Positions 52,432-61,625 of a stretch of 64,000 nucleotides of DNA are shown piece after piece (positions within the stretch are counted from its first letter, which is position 1; each line of letters starts with the position of its first letter). The notes under the pieces were generated by a model that was not told where the DNA came from, made no database searches, and was given only the letters and a program-made list of their open reading frames with translations. Position numbers and translations under genes: made by a program. Source of the DNA: Dryocola sp036489025 (lineage in GTDB: Bacteria; Pseudomonadota; Gammaproteobacteria; Enterobacterales; Enterobacteriaceae); contig DASXGN010000022.1 in the NCBI GenBank assembly GCA_036489025.1, positions 62,001 to 126,000 of the forward strand. The letters are read 5' to 3'.

Positions 52432-53754
52432 ATGTCTTTTTTTGAAAAGCTGGCTGAAAAAATGCTGCCGGTGGCCAACGCCATCGGCAACCAGCGGCAT
52501 ATGCAGGCGATCCGCAACGGGCTGATTTCGATCCTGCCGCTAACTATCGTCGGATCGTTCTTCGTGATCCTGCTAAATATCCCGATTAAGGGCTATATGG
52601 ATTTTATCGCCCCGTGGCGCGATATGCTGGACGTGCCGTTTCGCTTTACCGTTGGGCTGATGTCGCTGTACGCCGCCTTCACCATTGGCTCATTTCTTGG
52701 CAAAAGCTACAGGCTGAACGACATTACCAGCGGGCTGCTGGCCATGCTGGCGACCCTGCTGATGATTGTGCCGGTCAATATTAAACAGGGGATCACCGTT
52801 GCCGGAGAGGCGGTTTCCGGGCGCTATATTCCCATTACCTCGCTCAGTTCGCAGGGGCTGTTTGGGGCGATTATTTCTTCGCTGATTGCGATTGAAATCT
52901 ACCGCTTTATTAAAGTCCGCAACATCGAAATCAAAATGCCTGCGGGCGTACCGCCGGTGGTGGCAAGCTCGTTCTCCGCGCTGTTCCCGACGCTCGCGGT
53001 GGTGCTGATCTTCTGGATCCCGCGCCATTTCCTCAACGTCGATATCAACGCCATCATCAGCTTTATCATCATGCCGCTCAAAGGCTTTATGACCGGTACG
53101 AACCTGTTCGGCGGCATCGTCACGCAGTTCTTTATCGATCTGTTCTGGGTGTTTGGCATCCACGGCCACGCGGTAATGGGCCCGCTGATCCGTCCGCTGT
53201 GGGACCAGGCTATCGTACAGAACATGGAGATGTTCCAGGCCGGCACCAGCGCCTACGATTTACCGAATATCTTTACCGAACAGTTCTTCCAGTGGTACGC
53301 GCAGATGGGCGGTACCGGCTCAACGCTTGCGCTGGTGGTGCTGTTTATCCGCTCGAAGGCGACCTATCTGAAGTCGCTCGGCAAGCTGTCGTTTATCCCC
53401 GGCCTGTTTAACATCAACGAGCCGATGATCTTCGGCGCGCCTATTGTGATGAACCCGATTCTGGCGGTGCCTTTTATCCTCGCGCCGATGGTTAATACCG
53501 TGGTGGTGTATCTCTTTACCATCACCGGGCTGATTCCGCGCATGATGGTCAAGCCGCCGTTTACCATTCCGGCCCCGCTGGGGGCGCTGATCACCACCAA
53601 CTGGAACCTGATTGCCTGCGGGCTGGTGTTCATCTGCTTCTTTATTTCGCTGGCGATCTACTATCCGTTCTTTAAGGTCTACGAGAAGAAGATGCTGGAA
53701 ACCGAACAGCAGCAGCAGGAAGAAGAGAAGGCGAAGCAGCTGGCGGACGCCTGA
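52432..53754 (+). CDS. PTS cellobiose-family IIC permease
   Basis: This 440-residue membrane component has about ten spans, with the family signatures ISILPLTIVGSFFVILLNIP and PGLFNINEPMIFGAPIVMNPILAVPFILAPMV (substrate region). It forms the sugar channel and presents the phosphorylation site for IIB. The start is set at ATG 52432, which is coupled to the glycosidase gene. The C-terminus ends in a glutamate/glutamine-rich charged tail. Confidence 0.91.
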   Translation: MSFFEKLAEKMLPVANAIGNQRHMQAIRNGLISILPLTIVGSFFVILLNIPIKGYMDFIAPWRDMLDVPFRFTVGLMSLYAAFTIGSFLGKSYRLNDITSGLLAMLATLLMIVPVNIKQGITVAGEAVSGRYIPITSLSSQGLFGAIISSLIAIEIYRFIKVRNIEIKMPAGVPPVVASSFSALFPTLAVVLIFWIPRHFLNVDINAIISFIIMPLKGFMTGTNLFGGIVTQFFIDLFWVFGIHGHAVMGPLIRPLWDQAIVQNMEMFQAGTSAYDLPNIFTEQFFQWYAQMGGTGSTLALVVLFIRSKATYLKSLGKLSFIPGLFNINEPMIFGAPIVMNPILAVPFILAPMVNTVVVYLFTITGLIPRMMVKPPFTIPAPLGALITTNWNLIACGLVFICFFISLAIYYPFFKVYEKKMLETEQQQQEEEKAKQLADA

Positions 53755-53772
53755 AAACTGCCCTTGTCCAGC

Positions 53773-53828
53773 CACCCTCTTCCCGAAAGGGAGAGGGGTT
53801 AAGGCGTCAATCGTGGTATGAGGGTGAG
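53773..53828. repeat. CCCTCTTCCC-type dispersed repeat after the PTS operon
   Basis: CCCTCTTCCCGAAAGGGAGA with a GGGTT continuation forms a hairpin, followed by a GAGGGTGAGG tail. It lies between the IIC gene and the convergent LysR gene and may act as a weak terminator. Confidence 0.6.
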
Positions 53829-53841
53829 GACGGTCCTGCAC

Positions 53842-54750
53842 TCAACCCTTACGCACCTCGTCCAGCATCCAGTCGTGAAACGCCTTCACCTCCGGGCGTT
53901 TAAGCGATGACGCCGAGCTCACCAGATAGTAAGACCAGGTAATGGGCCAGCGGTGCTCCGGATAAAGCTGCACCAGGCGGCCAATCTCCAAATCCTGCTG
54001 GACCAGCGCCTTGCGCACCAGGGCAACGCCTCGGCCGCTTAATACCGCCTGAATCACCGTGGCGGTGGAGTTGATATGCTGATAGCCGTGGCGCACGCTC
54101 GCCAGGCCCAGCTTGTGGAGTACGCTTTCCCAGGCCGGGAAGTTTGCGCCGGGATGCGGCGTCTCGTCTTTGATCAGCTTTTGCTCGTTCAGCCATGCCG
54201 GGCTGGTATGACCGTCGGCGGGCAGCGCGGACGGGCTGCAAACCACCACCGCCTCTTCGTCCATCATCCAGTCGGCTACCAGCCCCGGCCAGTTGCCCGG
54301 CCCGCAGCGTATGCCGATGTCCGCCTCGCCGTGGCTGAGATCAATCAGCCGGTCGGCAACGTCCAGGCGCACGTCGATAGCTTCGTTACGCTCGGAAAAA
54401 CGATACAGGCGCGGCATCAGCCAGTTCATCACCAAAACCTGCGAGGCGGTGACGACCAGCACCGAGCGCGCCTTGCGCCCGCGAAGTTTTTTGAGGCCGC
54501 TTTCCAGCTTGTCCAGGCCGAGAGTGATGTCCTCCAGCGCGTCATGGGCTTCGTTGATCAGCGTTAAGCGCTCGTTCCCGGAGCGGCTGCGGGTCAGCAA
54601 GGGATGCCCGACCCACTCCTCCAGAGAGCGAACCAGCTGCCCGACCGCCGCGGGCGTCACGCCCAGTTCGCTGGCTGCACCGGTAAAACTGCCGTGGCGT
54701 GCCGTGGCTTCAAAAGCCTGAAGCCATTTCAGCCGGTTTAAAATTCGCAT
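53842..54750 (-). CDS. LysR-family regulator, GcvA-like
   Basis: This 302-residue LysR protein has the winged helix GSFTGAASELGVTPAAVGQLVRSLEEWVG and the ADIGIRCGPGNWPGL segment typical of the GcvA subgroup. It is divergent from the adjacent dehydrogenase gene across 186 bp, which it probably controls. The effector is unknown. Confidence 0.88.
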   Translation of the reverse strand: MRILNRLKWLQAFEATARHGSFTGAASELGVTPAAVGQLVRSLEEWVGHPLLTRSRSGNERLTLINEAHDALEDITLGLDKLESGLKKLRGRKARSVLVVTASQVLVMNWLMPRLYRFSERNEAIDVRLDVADRLIDLSHGEADIGIRCGPGNWPGLVADWMMDEEAVVVCSPSALPADGHTSPAWLNEQKLIKDETPHPGANFPAWESVLHKLGLASVRHGYQHINSTATVIQAVLSGRGVALVRKALVQQDLEIGRLVQLYPEHRWPITWSYYLVSSASSLKRPEVKAFHDWMLDEVRKG

Positions 54751-54936
54751 CTGTTGGTTCCCCGTGGCGTAAGGTTTTTCACCGGGCTCATCTTAACATT
54801 ATGAGATAGTTTTTCTTTCTCGGTAGTGAAGTTCTTATGGTTCGTTAAGCGTCGTTCTGGCTGGCATTATTCTCCCATCAGCCGGACAGACGGGTCCTCC
54901 GGCAACCACAGACAAAGAAAATATTTGGAGATCGCT

Positions 54937-55710
54937 ATGAGCAACGTATTCGCAGGCAAAAAACTTCTCGTGGTAGGCGGCACCAGCGGTATGGGCCTGG
55001 AAAGCGCGCGTCTGATTTTAGAGCAGGGCGGCAGCGTAGTGCTGGTGGGCAACCGCGAAGCAAAAGCTGAGGAAGCACGTGCGGCGCTGGCTCCGCTGGG
55101 TAAAGTGTCCGTTATCGTGGCAAACCTGATGACCACAGAAGGCATGAAGCAGGTGAGGGAAGCGGTGAACGCCGAGCATCGCGATATCGACCTGCTGGTG
55201 AACGCCGCCGGGGTCTTCTTCCCGAAACCGTTCACCGAGCACGAGGAAGGCGACTACGACATGTACATGAACATCAACCGTGCGACCTTCTTCATCACCC
55301 GCGACGTGGTGAAAAACATGCTTGCCGCGGGCATTAAAGGCTCCATCGTGAATATCGGTTCCATGTGGGCACAGCAGGCCATTGGCGCCACGCCTTCTTC
55401 CGCTTACTCCATGGCGAAAGCCGGCCTGCACGCGCTGACCAAAAACATGGCGATTGAGCTGGGCGGCAACGGCATTCGCGTCAACGCGGTTTCTCCGGCG
55501 GTCGTGCAGACGCCGATTTACGAAGGCTTCATTCCGAAAGAAGAGGTTCACGGCGTGATGGACAGCTTCAACAGCTTCCACCCGATTAACCGCGTAGGAA
55601 CTCCGCGCGACGTGGCGGAAGCGGTTGGCTTCCTGCTGTCCGACAAGGCGGGCTGGGTGACCGGTGCGGTCTGGGACGTGGACGGCGGCGTGATGGCCGG
55701 TCGTAACTAA
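54937..55710 (+). CDS. Short-chain dehydrogenase/reductase
   Basis: This 257-residue SDR has the cofactor motif GGTSGMG (residues 14-20), NAAG, a catalytic serine in GSMWA, SAYSMAK (YxxxK) and a C-terminal VTGAVWDVDGGVM. I choose ATG 54937 (MSNVFAGKK) with TTGGAG upstream rather than the frame opening at 54826. It is divergent from the LysR gene. The substrate is unknown. Confidence 0.88.
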   Translation: MSNVFAGKKLLVVGGTSGMGLESARLILEQGGSVVLVGNREAKAEEARAALAPLGKVSVIVANLMTTEGMKQVREAVNAEHRDIDLLVNAAGVFFPKPFTEHEEGDYDMYMNINRATFFITRDVVKNMLAAGIKGSIVNIGSMWAQQAIGATPSSAYSMAKAGLHALTKNMAIELGGNGIRVNAVSPAVVQTPIYEGFIPKEEVHGVMDSFNSFHPINRVGTPRDVAEAVGFLLSDKAGWVTGAVWDVDGGVMAGRN

Positions 55711-55755
55711 GGGGCAGAATGAGGTGGATGGCGGAGCGCCATCCACTTTTTTAGA

Positions 55756-56976
55756 TCAAAACGCCGTTTCCAGCACTTCCAGCACGTTGTACTGCTCGTC
55801 CACCAGCATCAGCGCTTTCCACTTGTCGAAGGTCAAGCACGGGTGCGAGGTGCTGAACACCAGAATATCCCCCACCTGTACGTCCGTCCCCGGCCTGAGC
55901 TTCAGCATCGCGTGCTGATCCATAATGCCGGTGGTGGCGATGGTTTCTCCCGGCTGAGGCAGCGCTTTACCCTGGCGGTAATGGGCGACAGGCTGCGGCA
56001 GGCCCGCATCAAAGGCGCTATCTCGCTTACCGAAGTTCACGATGGCCCGGTCGCTTTCCGGCACGGACTGTACCATGGCGACCAGCTCCAGCGCGGACGC
56101 TAAATTCCCGCCCAGATCGCAGGCCACTTTGTCGCGGGCCATCAGATCGTTTTGCGCTTCCTGATAGATGCCTTCGTCGTGGGTGATATAGCAGCCGGGG
56201 CGAATTACCACGCGGCATTCCGTCGGTTTCTTCTCCGCCAGCCACACGTTGCACACCACGTCATACCAGACGGATCCCGCCCCGGTGAGGATAAATTCCC
56301 CTTTGACATAACGTTCAAGCTGGCAGGCCAGCGCGGCGGCTTCACGCAGCAGCGCCTCAACCTTCGGCTGCGGATTTTCGCCATGCAGCACGCCCTCGTA
56401 CAGCTCCAGCCCGCGCAGACGCAGGCCCGGCAGGCTGGAAATGTCTTCCGCCAGCTTCAGCGCCTGCTCCGCGGTGCGGCAGCCGCAGCGTCCGCCCGGC
56501 ACGCCCAGCTCGATCAGAATATCCAGCGTCTGATTTTGCGCGCTGAAGAAGGCCGAGAGCGCTTTCGCATTGGCGGCGCTGTCCACGCAGCACAGGTAAT
56601 CCACGTCCTGGTATTCGTTTTTCAGCTTTGCCACCAGCGCCATATTCGCTTTGCCAACGAGCTGATTCACCATCAGAACCCGTTTTACGCCGCTGACCAT
56701 CGCGATACTGGCCTGCCAGGCGCTGCCCACGCCGACAGCCCAGGCCCCGGCTTTTTGCTGCTGCTGGAAGATCCACGGCGTCATGGTGGTTTTACCGTGA
56801 GGGGCGAGTGATACGCCGCGCGTATCGGCATAGCGCTGCATCCACGCAATGTTGTTTTCAAGCGCGGCTTTTTTGATGACGGCGGCCGGCAGGCAAACGT
56901 CCTCATTAACAATGTTGGCAGGGGTAAACATTGGGGCAGATTTGTGCGGAACAAGGTTACTTTCTTGGTATTTCAT
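55756..56976 (-). CDS. PLP enzyme of the D-threonine aldolase / D-serine dehydratase-like family
   Basis: This 406-residue fold-type III PLP enzyme has the Schiff-base lysine in SLAPHGKTTMTP (Lys62) and the zinc ligands His378 and Cys380 (STSHPC), as in eukaryotic D-serine dehydratase and D-threonine aldolase. It is often annotated as an amino acid deaminase. Context with a D-acyl amino acid deacylase and KDGal-pathway genes suggests an unusual role: dehydration of a 2-amino-2-deoxy sugar acid to a 2-keto-3-deoxy sugar acid, as I recall for pseudomonad D-glucosaminate dehydratase of this family. That is inference. It is divergent from the deacylase gene. Confidence 0.83.
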   Translation of the reverse strand: MKYQESNLVPHKSAPMFTPANIVNEDVCLPAAVIKKAALENNIAWMQRYADTRGVSLAPHGKTTMTPWIFQQQQKAGAWAVGVGSAWQASIAMVSGVKRVLMVNQLVGKANMALVAKLKNEYQDVDYLCCVDSAANAKALSAFFSAQNQTLDILIELGVPGGRCGCRTAEQALKLAEDISSLPGLRLRGLELYEGVLHGENPQPKVEALLREAAALACQLERYVKGEFILTGAGSVWYDVVCNVWLAEKKPTECRVVIRPGCYITHDEGIYQEAQNDLMARDKVACDLGGNLASALELVAMVQSVPESDRAIVNFGKRDSAFDAGLPQPVAHYRQGKALPQPGETIATTGIMDQHAMLKLRPGTDVQVGDILVFSTSHPCLTFDKWKALMLVDEQYNVLEVLETAF

Positions 56977-57026
56977 AACATAATTCCTTTGCAGTTATCT
57001 TTTCTTTCAGACTGGGTATCGTTTTT

Positions 57027-57064
57027 AATTCAATGAAAAATAATAAATTTATGTTTATTGAATT
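57027..57064. promoter_or_regulatory. Inverted repeat in the divergent promoter region of the amino-sugar-acid cluster
   Basis: AATTCAAT (57027-57034) and ATTGAATT (57057-57064) are perfect inverted copies with 22 bp of AT-rich sequence between. They lie in the 202-bp gap between the divergent PLP-enzyme and deacylase genes. A candidate operator for the RpiR regulator encoded at 62258. Confidence 0.4.
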
Positions 57065-57178
57065 GTGTCTATGAATAAAAGTATCAGAAAATCATATGCG
57101 CTTTGCGTAGTTTTTCACTGTTTTCCACGCTTGTAAATGGTTAACTTTAGCCCAGAACACAACGGGGGTTAGGCACAC

Positions 57179-58609
57179 ATGAAGTTCGACTATCTGTTCA
57201 GGAATGTCACGGTTATCGACGGCAGCGGCGGCCCGGAATACCGCGCCGATGTCGCCGTGCAGGGCGATCGCATTGCCGAAATAGCGCCAAAAATTGATGG
57301 CGAAGCGCGGCAGGAAATCGACGGCACAGGCCGCGTGCTGGCGCCGGGTTTTATCGACGTTCACACCCACGATGACATCAACGTTATCCGCATACCCGAA
57401 TACCTGCCAAAAATCAGCCAGGGCATCACTACGGCGATCGTTGGCAACTGCGGTATTAGCGCCGCGGGCGCCACCATGAAGGGCAGCGTGCCGGACCCGA
57501 TGAATTTGCTCGGCGAGGCGGAACACTTTATTTATCCGACCGTTGCGGCCTATGCGCAGGCGGTTGAGCAGGCTAACCCGGCGATTAACGTCGGCACGCT
57601 AATCGGCCACACGGCGCTGCGTAATAACCATATGGATGACCTGTTCCGCACCGCCACGGCGGAAGAAATCAGCGGCATGCGCGAACAGCTTCGCCTGGCT
57701 TTGCAGCAGGGCGCTTTAGGGATGAGCACCGGGCTTGCCTACGCCAGCGCGTTTCATTCATCCACCGAAGAGGTGATGGCGCTGGCGGAAGAGCTGGCGG
57801 CGGAAAAGGGCATTTATACCACCCATCTGCGCTCCGAGTTTGAGCCGATTCTGGAGGCGCTCGACGAGGCGTTTCGCATTGGCCGCCACGGTAAAGTGCC
57901 GGTTGTCGTGTCGCATCACAAATGCGCGGGCGCGAAAAACTGGGGCCGCACCGTTGAAACGCTGGAGCTGTTCGACAAAGTGCGCGAGCAGCAGGACGTT
58001 TCCTGCGACTGCTATCCGTATTCCGCCAGCTCCTCAACGCTGGATATGAAACAAATTACCGACGAGTTCGACATCATCATTACCTGGTCCGAGCCGCATC
58101 CGGAAGTGGCCGGGCAGTCTTTGCAGCAAATTGCAGACGGCTGGTCGATGTCACTTCACGAAGCCGGGAAATTGCTGATGCCAGCGGGGGCGATTTACTA
58201 CAACATGGACGAGCGGGACGTGCGGCGGGTGCTGAGCTACCCGGTGACGATGGTCGGCTCAGACGGTTTGCCGAACGATCCGATGCCGCATCCGCGCCTG
58301 TGGGGCGCTTTCCCACGCGTGCTGGGACACTATAGCCGGGATGAAAAACTGTTCCCGCTGACGGTGGCGGTCCACAAGATGACCGGCATGTCGGCGGCGC
58401 GTTTCCAACTGCCGCAGCGCGGGCTGGTGAAATGCGGCTATTATGCCGACCTGGTGATGTTTGACCCGGAAACGGTGCGCGACGTCGCGAGCTTCAGCAA
58501 TCCGCAGCAGCCCGCGGCGGGGATTGAAGCCGTGATGGTGAACGGCGTGATGAGCTATGGCCGTGACAAACAGGTTATCGGGCGCGCCGGGCGGTTTTTG
58601 CGTCGTTAG
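57179..58609 (+). CDS. N-acyl-D-amino-acid deacylase (D-aminoacylase)
   Basis: This 476-residue amidohydrolase-superfamily enzyme removes the acyl group from N-acyl-D-amino acids. The metal site shows HTHDD (His62, His64), GNCG (Cys91), VVSHHKCAGAKNWG and VGSDGLPNDPMPHPR (catalytic Asp). In this cluster its substrate could be an N-acetylated 2-amino sugar acid. The start has GGGGGTT 9 nt upstream. It heads the rightward group with RidA, a symporter and KDGal enzymes. Confidence 0.9.
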   Translation: MKFDYLFRNVTVIDGSGGPEYRADVAVQGDRIAEIAPKIDGEARQEIDGTGRVLAPGFIDVHTHDDINVIRIPEYLPKISQGITTAIVGNCGISAAGATMKGSVPDPMNLLGEAEHFIYPTVAAYAQAVEQANPAINVGTLIGHTALRNNHMDDLFRTATAEEISGMREQLRLALQQGALGMSTGLAYASAFHSSTEEVMALAEELAAEKGIYTTHLRSEFEPILEALDEAFRIGRHGKVPVVVSHHKCAGAKNWGRTVETLELFDKVREQQDVSCDCYPYSASSSTLDMKQITDEFDIIITWSEPHPEVAGQSLQQIADGWSMSLHEAGKLLMPAGAIYYNMDERDVRRVLSYPVTMVGSDGLPNDPMPHPRLWGAFPRVLGHYSRDEKLFPLTVAVHKMTGMSAARFQLPQRGLVKCGYYADLVMFDPETVRDVASFSNPQQPAAGIEAVMVNGVMSYGRDKQVIGRAGRFLRR

Positions 58610-58617
58610 GTTTTACA

Positions 58618-58722
58618 TTACCTCTCCCCCCGACACCCTTCCCAAAGGGCCGAGGGGGGAAGGCACAAGATTCCGGCCTTAACCCTCTCCGTTTCAGGGA
58701 GAGAGTTAGGGTGAGGGTAAAA
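58618..58722. repeat. Two CCCTCTCC-type dispersed repeats between the deacylase and RidA genes
   Basis: The first copy (58618-58665) reads CCTCTCCCCCC...GGGGGGAAGG. The second (58680-58722) reads TAACCCTCTCCGTTTCAGGG then AGAGAGTTAGGGTGAGGG, a clean hairpin. They are tandem members of the family seen elsewhere in this window. Confidence 0.7.
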
Positions 58723-58739
58723 CATGAGAAGGAGCAACA

Positions 58740-59132
58740 ATGAGCATTAAACGTTACGGAGTAGGCGGCAGTACGGGCACCGGCGGGCAGCATCTGCCGT
58801 TTGCCAAAGCGGTGGAGGCGGGCGGCTGGCTGTACGTTTCCGGCCAGACGCCGATGAAAGACGGCGAAGTGGTGGAAGGCGGCATTATCGAGCAGTCTCG
58901 CCTGGCGATTCAGAACTGCGTGGACATCATGCAGGACGCGGGCTACACGCTGGCCGACGTGGTACACGTTAAGGTTTACCTGACCGACGCGCGCTACTTC
59001 CAGTCGTTCAACAAAGTCTTCCGTGAATTCTTTGCCGACCATCCGCCAGCCCGCGTGTGCTGCGTGGCCGACCTGGTCGTAGAGTGTAAAGTGGAAGTGG
59101 ATTTGACCTGTTATAACGCCGAACGCATCTGA
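58740..59132 (+). CDS. RidA family enamine/imine deaminase
   Basis: This 130-residue member of the YjgF/RidA family has VSGQTPMKDGEVV at the start of the core and the conserved arginine in PPARVCCVADLV. RidA proteins hydrolyse reactive enamine/imine intermediates released by PLP dehydratases. Its presence next to the PLP enzyme gene supports a dehydration step in this pathway. The start follows AGAAGGAGC. Confidence 0.9.
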   Translation: MSIKRYGVGGSTGTGGQHLPFAKAVEAGGWLYVSGQTPMKDGEVVEGGIIEQSRLAIQNCVDIMQDAGYTLADVVHVKVYLTDARYFQSFNKVFREFFADHPPARVCCVADLVVECKVEVDLTCYNAERI

Positions 59133-59141
59133 TTAATACCG

Positions 59142-59159
59142 GGTGGGGGCAACCCCACC
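59142..59159. terminator. GC hairpin after the RidA gene
   Basis: GGTGGGG-GCAA-CCCCACC (59142-59159) is a perfect 7-bp stem with a GNRA-type loop. No T run follows; it may weaken read-through into the symporter gene or guard the mRNA end. Confidence 0.45.
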
Positions 59160-59268
59160 TGCATCACATTAAATAATAATTCAGGCACATCTTAGCGGGT
59201 GCGCCAGCGGGTTTCCTGTATGTTTTTTTCAGGCGGCTAATTTCATCTTATTAATCTGGAAGTGAGCC

Positions 59269-60759
59269 ATGAATAATATGTCCTTTCTTATTTGGTTTGC
59301 GATTTATGCCTGCGCGATGATTACGCTCGGCTGGTATGTTTCGCGCCATCAGAAAAACGGCGACGACTTTTTGCTGGGCGGGCGCTCTTTGCCGATGATT
59401 CTCACCCTTGGTTCGACGGTCGGGACGATGGTGGGCACGGGGTCAAGCGTTGGTGCAGTTGGCTTCGGCTACACTAACGGCTGGGCAGGGATGCTTTATG
59501 GTCTCGGCGGTGCGGTAGGGATTTTGCTGGTGGCCTGGCTGTTTGCGCCGGTGCGTAAAATGCGCTTTATGACCATGAGTGAAGAGATCTCTTATTACAC
59601 CGGCGGCAGCAAAATAATTAAAAATGTGGTGGCGATATTAATCTTTATTGCCTCCATTGGCTGGCTGGGGGCGCATATTTTAGGCGGTGGTTTATATCTC
59701 GCCTGGGCAAGCGGTATTGATATTAATACGGCAAAAATTATTATTGCCGCCGCCTTCGTGGTTTATGTCGGCATTGGCGGTTATTCCGCCGTGGTATGGA
59801 TTGATACTATTCAGTCGCTGATATTGTTCATCGGTTTTATTCTGATGGCTGCCCTGGCCGTGCATCACGTTGGCGGCTGGAGCCACATTCAGCAGGCCGT
59901 CGATCCGGCGGCGCAAAGCCTGTTTGCCGTTGACAAGCTTGGCGCGCTGCCTGCTTTCTCCCTGGCCATGGTGATTGGCGTTGGCGTACTGGCTACCCCT
60001 TCCTATCGCCAGCGTATTTATTCCGCTAAAACGGTCGGCACGGTGCGGAAATCCTTCGTGATTACCGGCCTGCTTTACCTGGGCTTCTCCTTTCTGCCCG
60101 CCATCATCGGCATGGCGGCGTACACCATGAACCCGGCGCTGGAAAACAGCGGCTTTGCCTTCCTGTTTGCGACTCAGGTTCTGCCGCCGGTTCTGGCGAT
60201 GGCGGTGCTGATTGCCGGGATGTCGGCGAATATGTCCTCCGGCAGCTCAGACGCCATTGCCGCGGTATCCATCATGCTGCGCGACCTTTACACGCTGATT
60301 ACCGGCCATATGCCGCCGCCGGACAAGGCAATCCGCCTGTCGCGTATTTTCCTCGTGCTGGTGATTGGCCTGGCGCTACTGTTCGCGCTGACCTCCAACG
60401 ACATCATTAGCTACATCACCAAAATGATCTCGATGATTATGTCGGGGATGTTTATCTGCTCAATGCTGGGCCGCTTCTGGACGCGCTTTAACTGGCAGGG
60501 CGCGCTGGCTGCGCTTATCGGCGGGGCCGGAACCTCAATGGTGATTCTCTCAAACGACGGCTGGATGAGCTTCTGGGGTAACCCGGTAGTGCCGTCCGTG
60601 CTGGCGAGCCTTGGCTTTGCGGTGGCGATCGCGCTGGTGACGCCGGCCAGCAAAATGAGCCGTGAAGAAGCGCTGGAGATGATTACCCGCGAGCGTGAGA
60701 ACCAGCCGGAGGCGACGCCGGTTCCGCTGGGCAAACGCGCCACGGGGAGCGCCCGATGA
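59269..60759 (+). CDS. Sodium:solute symporter family permease
   Basis: This 496-residue permease has about 13 spans and SSS-family motifs: DDFLLGGRSLPMILTLGSTVGTMVGTGSSVGA and IAGMSANMSSGSSDAIAAVSIMLRDLY. It should bring in the cluster substrate, I infer an N-acyl amino sugar acid, driven by Na+. The C-terminal tail is charged and soluble. The last codons overlap the kinase gene (ATGA). Confidence 0.88.
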   Translation: MNNMSFLIWFAIYACAMITLGWYVSRHQKNGDDFLLGGRSLPMILTLGSTVGTMVGTGSSVGAVGFGYTNGWAGMLYGLGGAVGILLVAWLFAPVRKMRFMTMSEEISYYTGGSKIIKNVVAILIFIASIGWLGAHILGGGLYLAWASGIDINTAKIIIAAAFVVYVGIGGYSAVVWIDTIQSLILFIGFILMAALAVHHVGGWSHIQQAVDPAAQSLFAVDKLGALPAFSLAMVIGVGVLATPSYRQRIYSAKTVGTVRKSFVITGLLYLGFSFLPAIIGMAAYTMNPALENSGFAFLFATQVLPPVLAMAVLIAGMSANMSSGSSDAIAAVSIMLRDLYTLITGHMPPPDKAIRLSRIFLVLVIGLALLFALTSNDIISYITKMISMIMSGMFICSMLGRFWTRFNWQGALAALIGGAGTSMVILSNDGWMSFWGNPVVPSVLASLGFAVAIALVTPASKMSREEALEMITRERENQPEATPVPLGKRATGSAR

Positions 60760-61625
60760 GCGGGAGCTATATCGCAATCGACTGGGGATCTACACACCTG
60801 CGGGCCTGGCTTTACGCCGACGGGCAGTGCATCGACAGCCTGCAACTCCCCTACGGCGTGAGCCGCCTGGTGGAGCACACCGCGCGTGAGGTGTTCGACA
60901 AGTACATCGAGCCGTGGCGCAAACGGCAGGCGACGCCGGTGGTCATGGCCGGCATGATTGGCAGCGAGGCGGGCTGGCAGCCCGTCCCGTATTTGCCCTG
61001 TCCGGTGTCGCTGCATGAACTTAGCGCCCGCCTTTTTGAGGTCGCGGAAAACGTCTGGATTGTGCCGGGTCTGAAGGTGGAGGGCGACGGGCGGTTCAAC
61101 GTGATGCGTGGGGAAGAAACGCAGCTTCTCGGCGCGATGCAGCTGGCTTCTGCCGCCAGCTTCGTGCTGCCCGGCACGCACAGCAAATGGGTCCGGGTGG
61201 CAAACGGGACGGTGAGCGAATTTGCCACCGCGATGACCGGCGAACTGCACCATCTGCTGATGAACAGCTCGCTGATTGGCAAAGGGCTGCCCGGGCAGCG
61301 GGAGGACGGCGCGGCGTTCGACGCGGGGTTGGAAAGCGGCCTGCAAACGCCGTCGTTGGTGAGCAGGCTGTTTGAGGCCAGAGCCGCCCGCGTACTGGGT
61401 GCGCTGCCGCCAGAATCCGTTGGCGAATGGCTTTCCGGCCTGCTGATTGGGGCTGAGGTAGCCGCGCTGCGTGGAAAAGAAACTCAGGTCACGCTGGTGG
61501 GCAGCCAGTCGCTGTGCGGCCGCTACCGGCAGGCGCTCGCTTTGGCCGGTATTCAGGCCAGCGAACTGGCGGGCGACGCCGCATTCCAGCAGGGCATAAG
61601 GAGCATTCTCGATGCAAGACGTTAA
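60756..61625 (+). CDS. dgoK: 2-dehydro-3-deoxygalactonokinase (DgoK family)
   Basis: This 289-residue kinase has the N-terminal IAIDWGSTHLRAWL, MAGMIGSEAGWQPVPY and LPGTHSKWV, the usual DgoK marks. It makes 2-keto-3-deoxy-6-phosphogalactonate from KDGal and ATP. It overlaps the symporter gene by 4 bp and the aldolase gene by 14 bp. No dgoD dehydratase or dgoT is nearby, so the KDGal must arise from another source, which points to the PLP enzyme. Confidence 0.9.
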   Translation: MSGSYIAIDWGSTHLRAWLYADGQCIDSLQLPYGVSRLVEHTAREVFDKYIEPWRKRQATPVVMAGMIGSEAGWQPVPYLPCPVSLHELSARLFEVAENVWIVPGLKVEGDGRFNVMRGEETQLLGAMQLASAASFVLPGTHSKWVRVANGTVSEFATAMTGELHHLLMNSSLIGKGLPGQREDGAAFDAGLESGLQTPSLVSRLFEARAARVLGALPPESVGEWLSGLLIGAEVAALRGKETQVTLVGSQSLCGRYRQALALAGIQASELAGDAAFQQGIRSILDARR

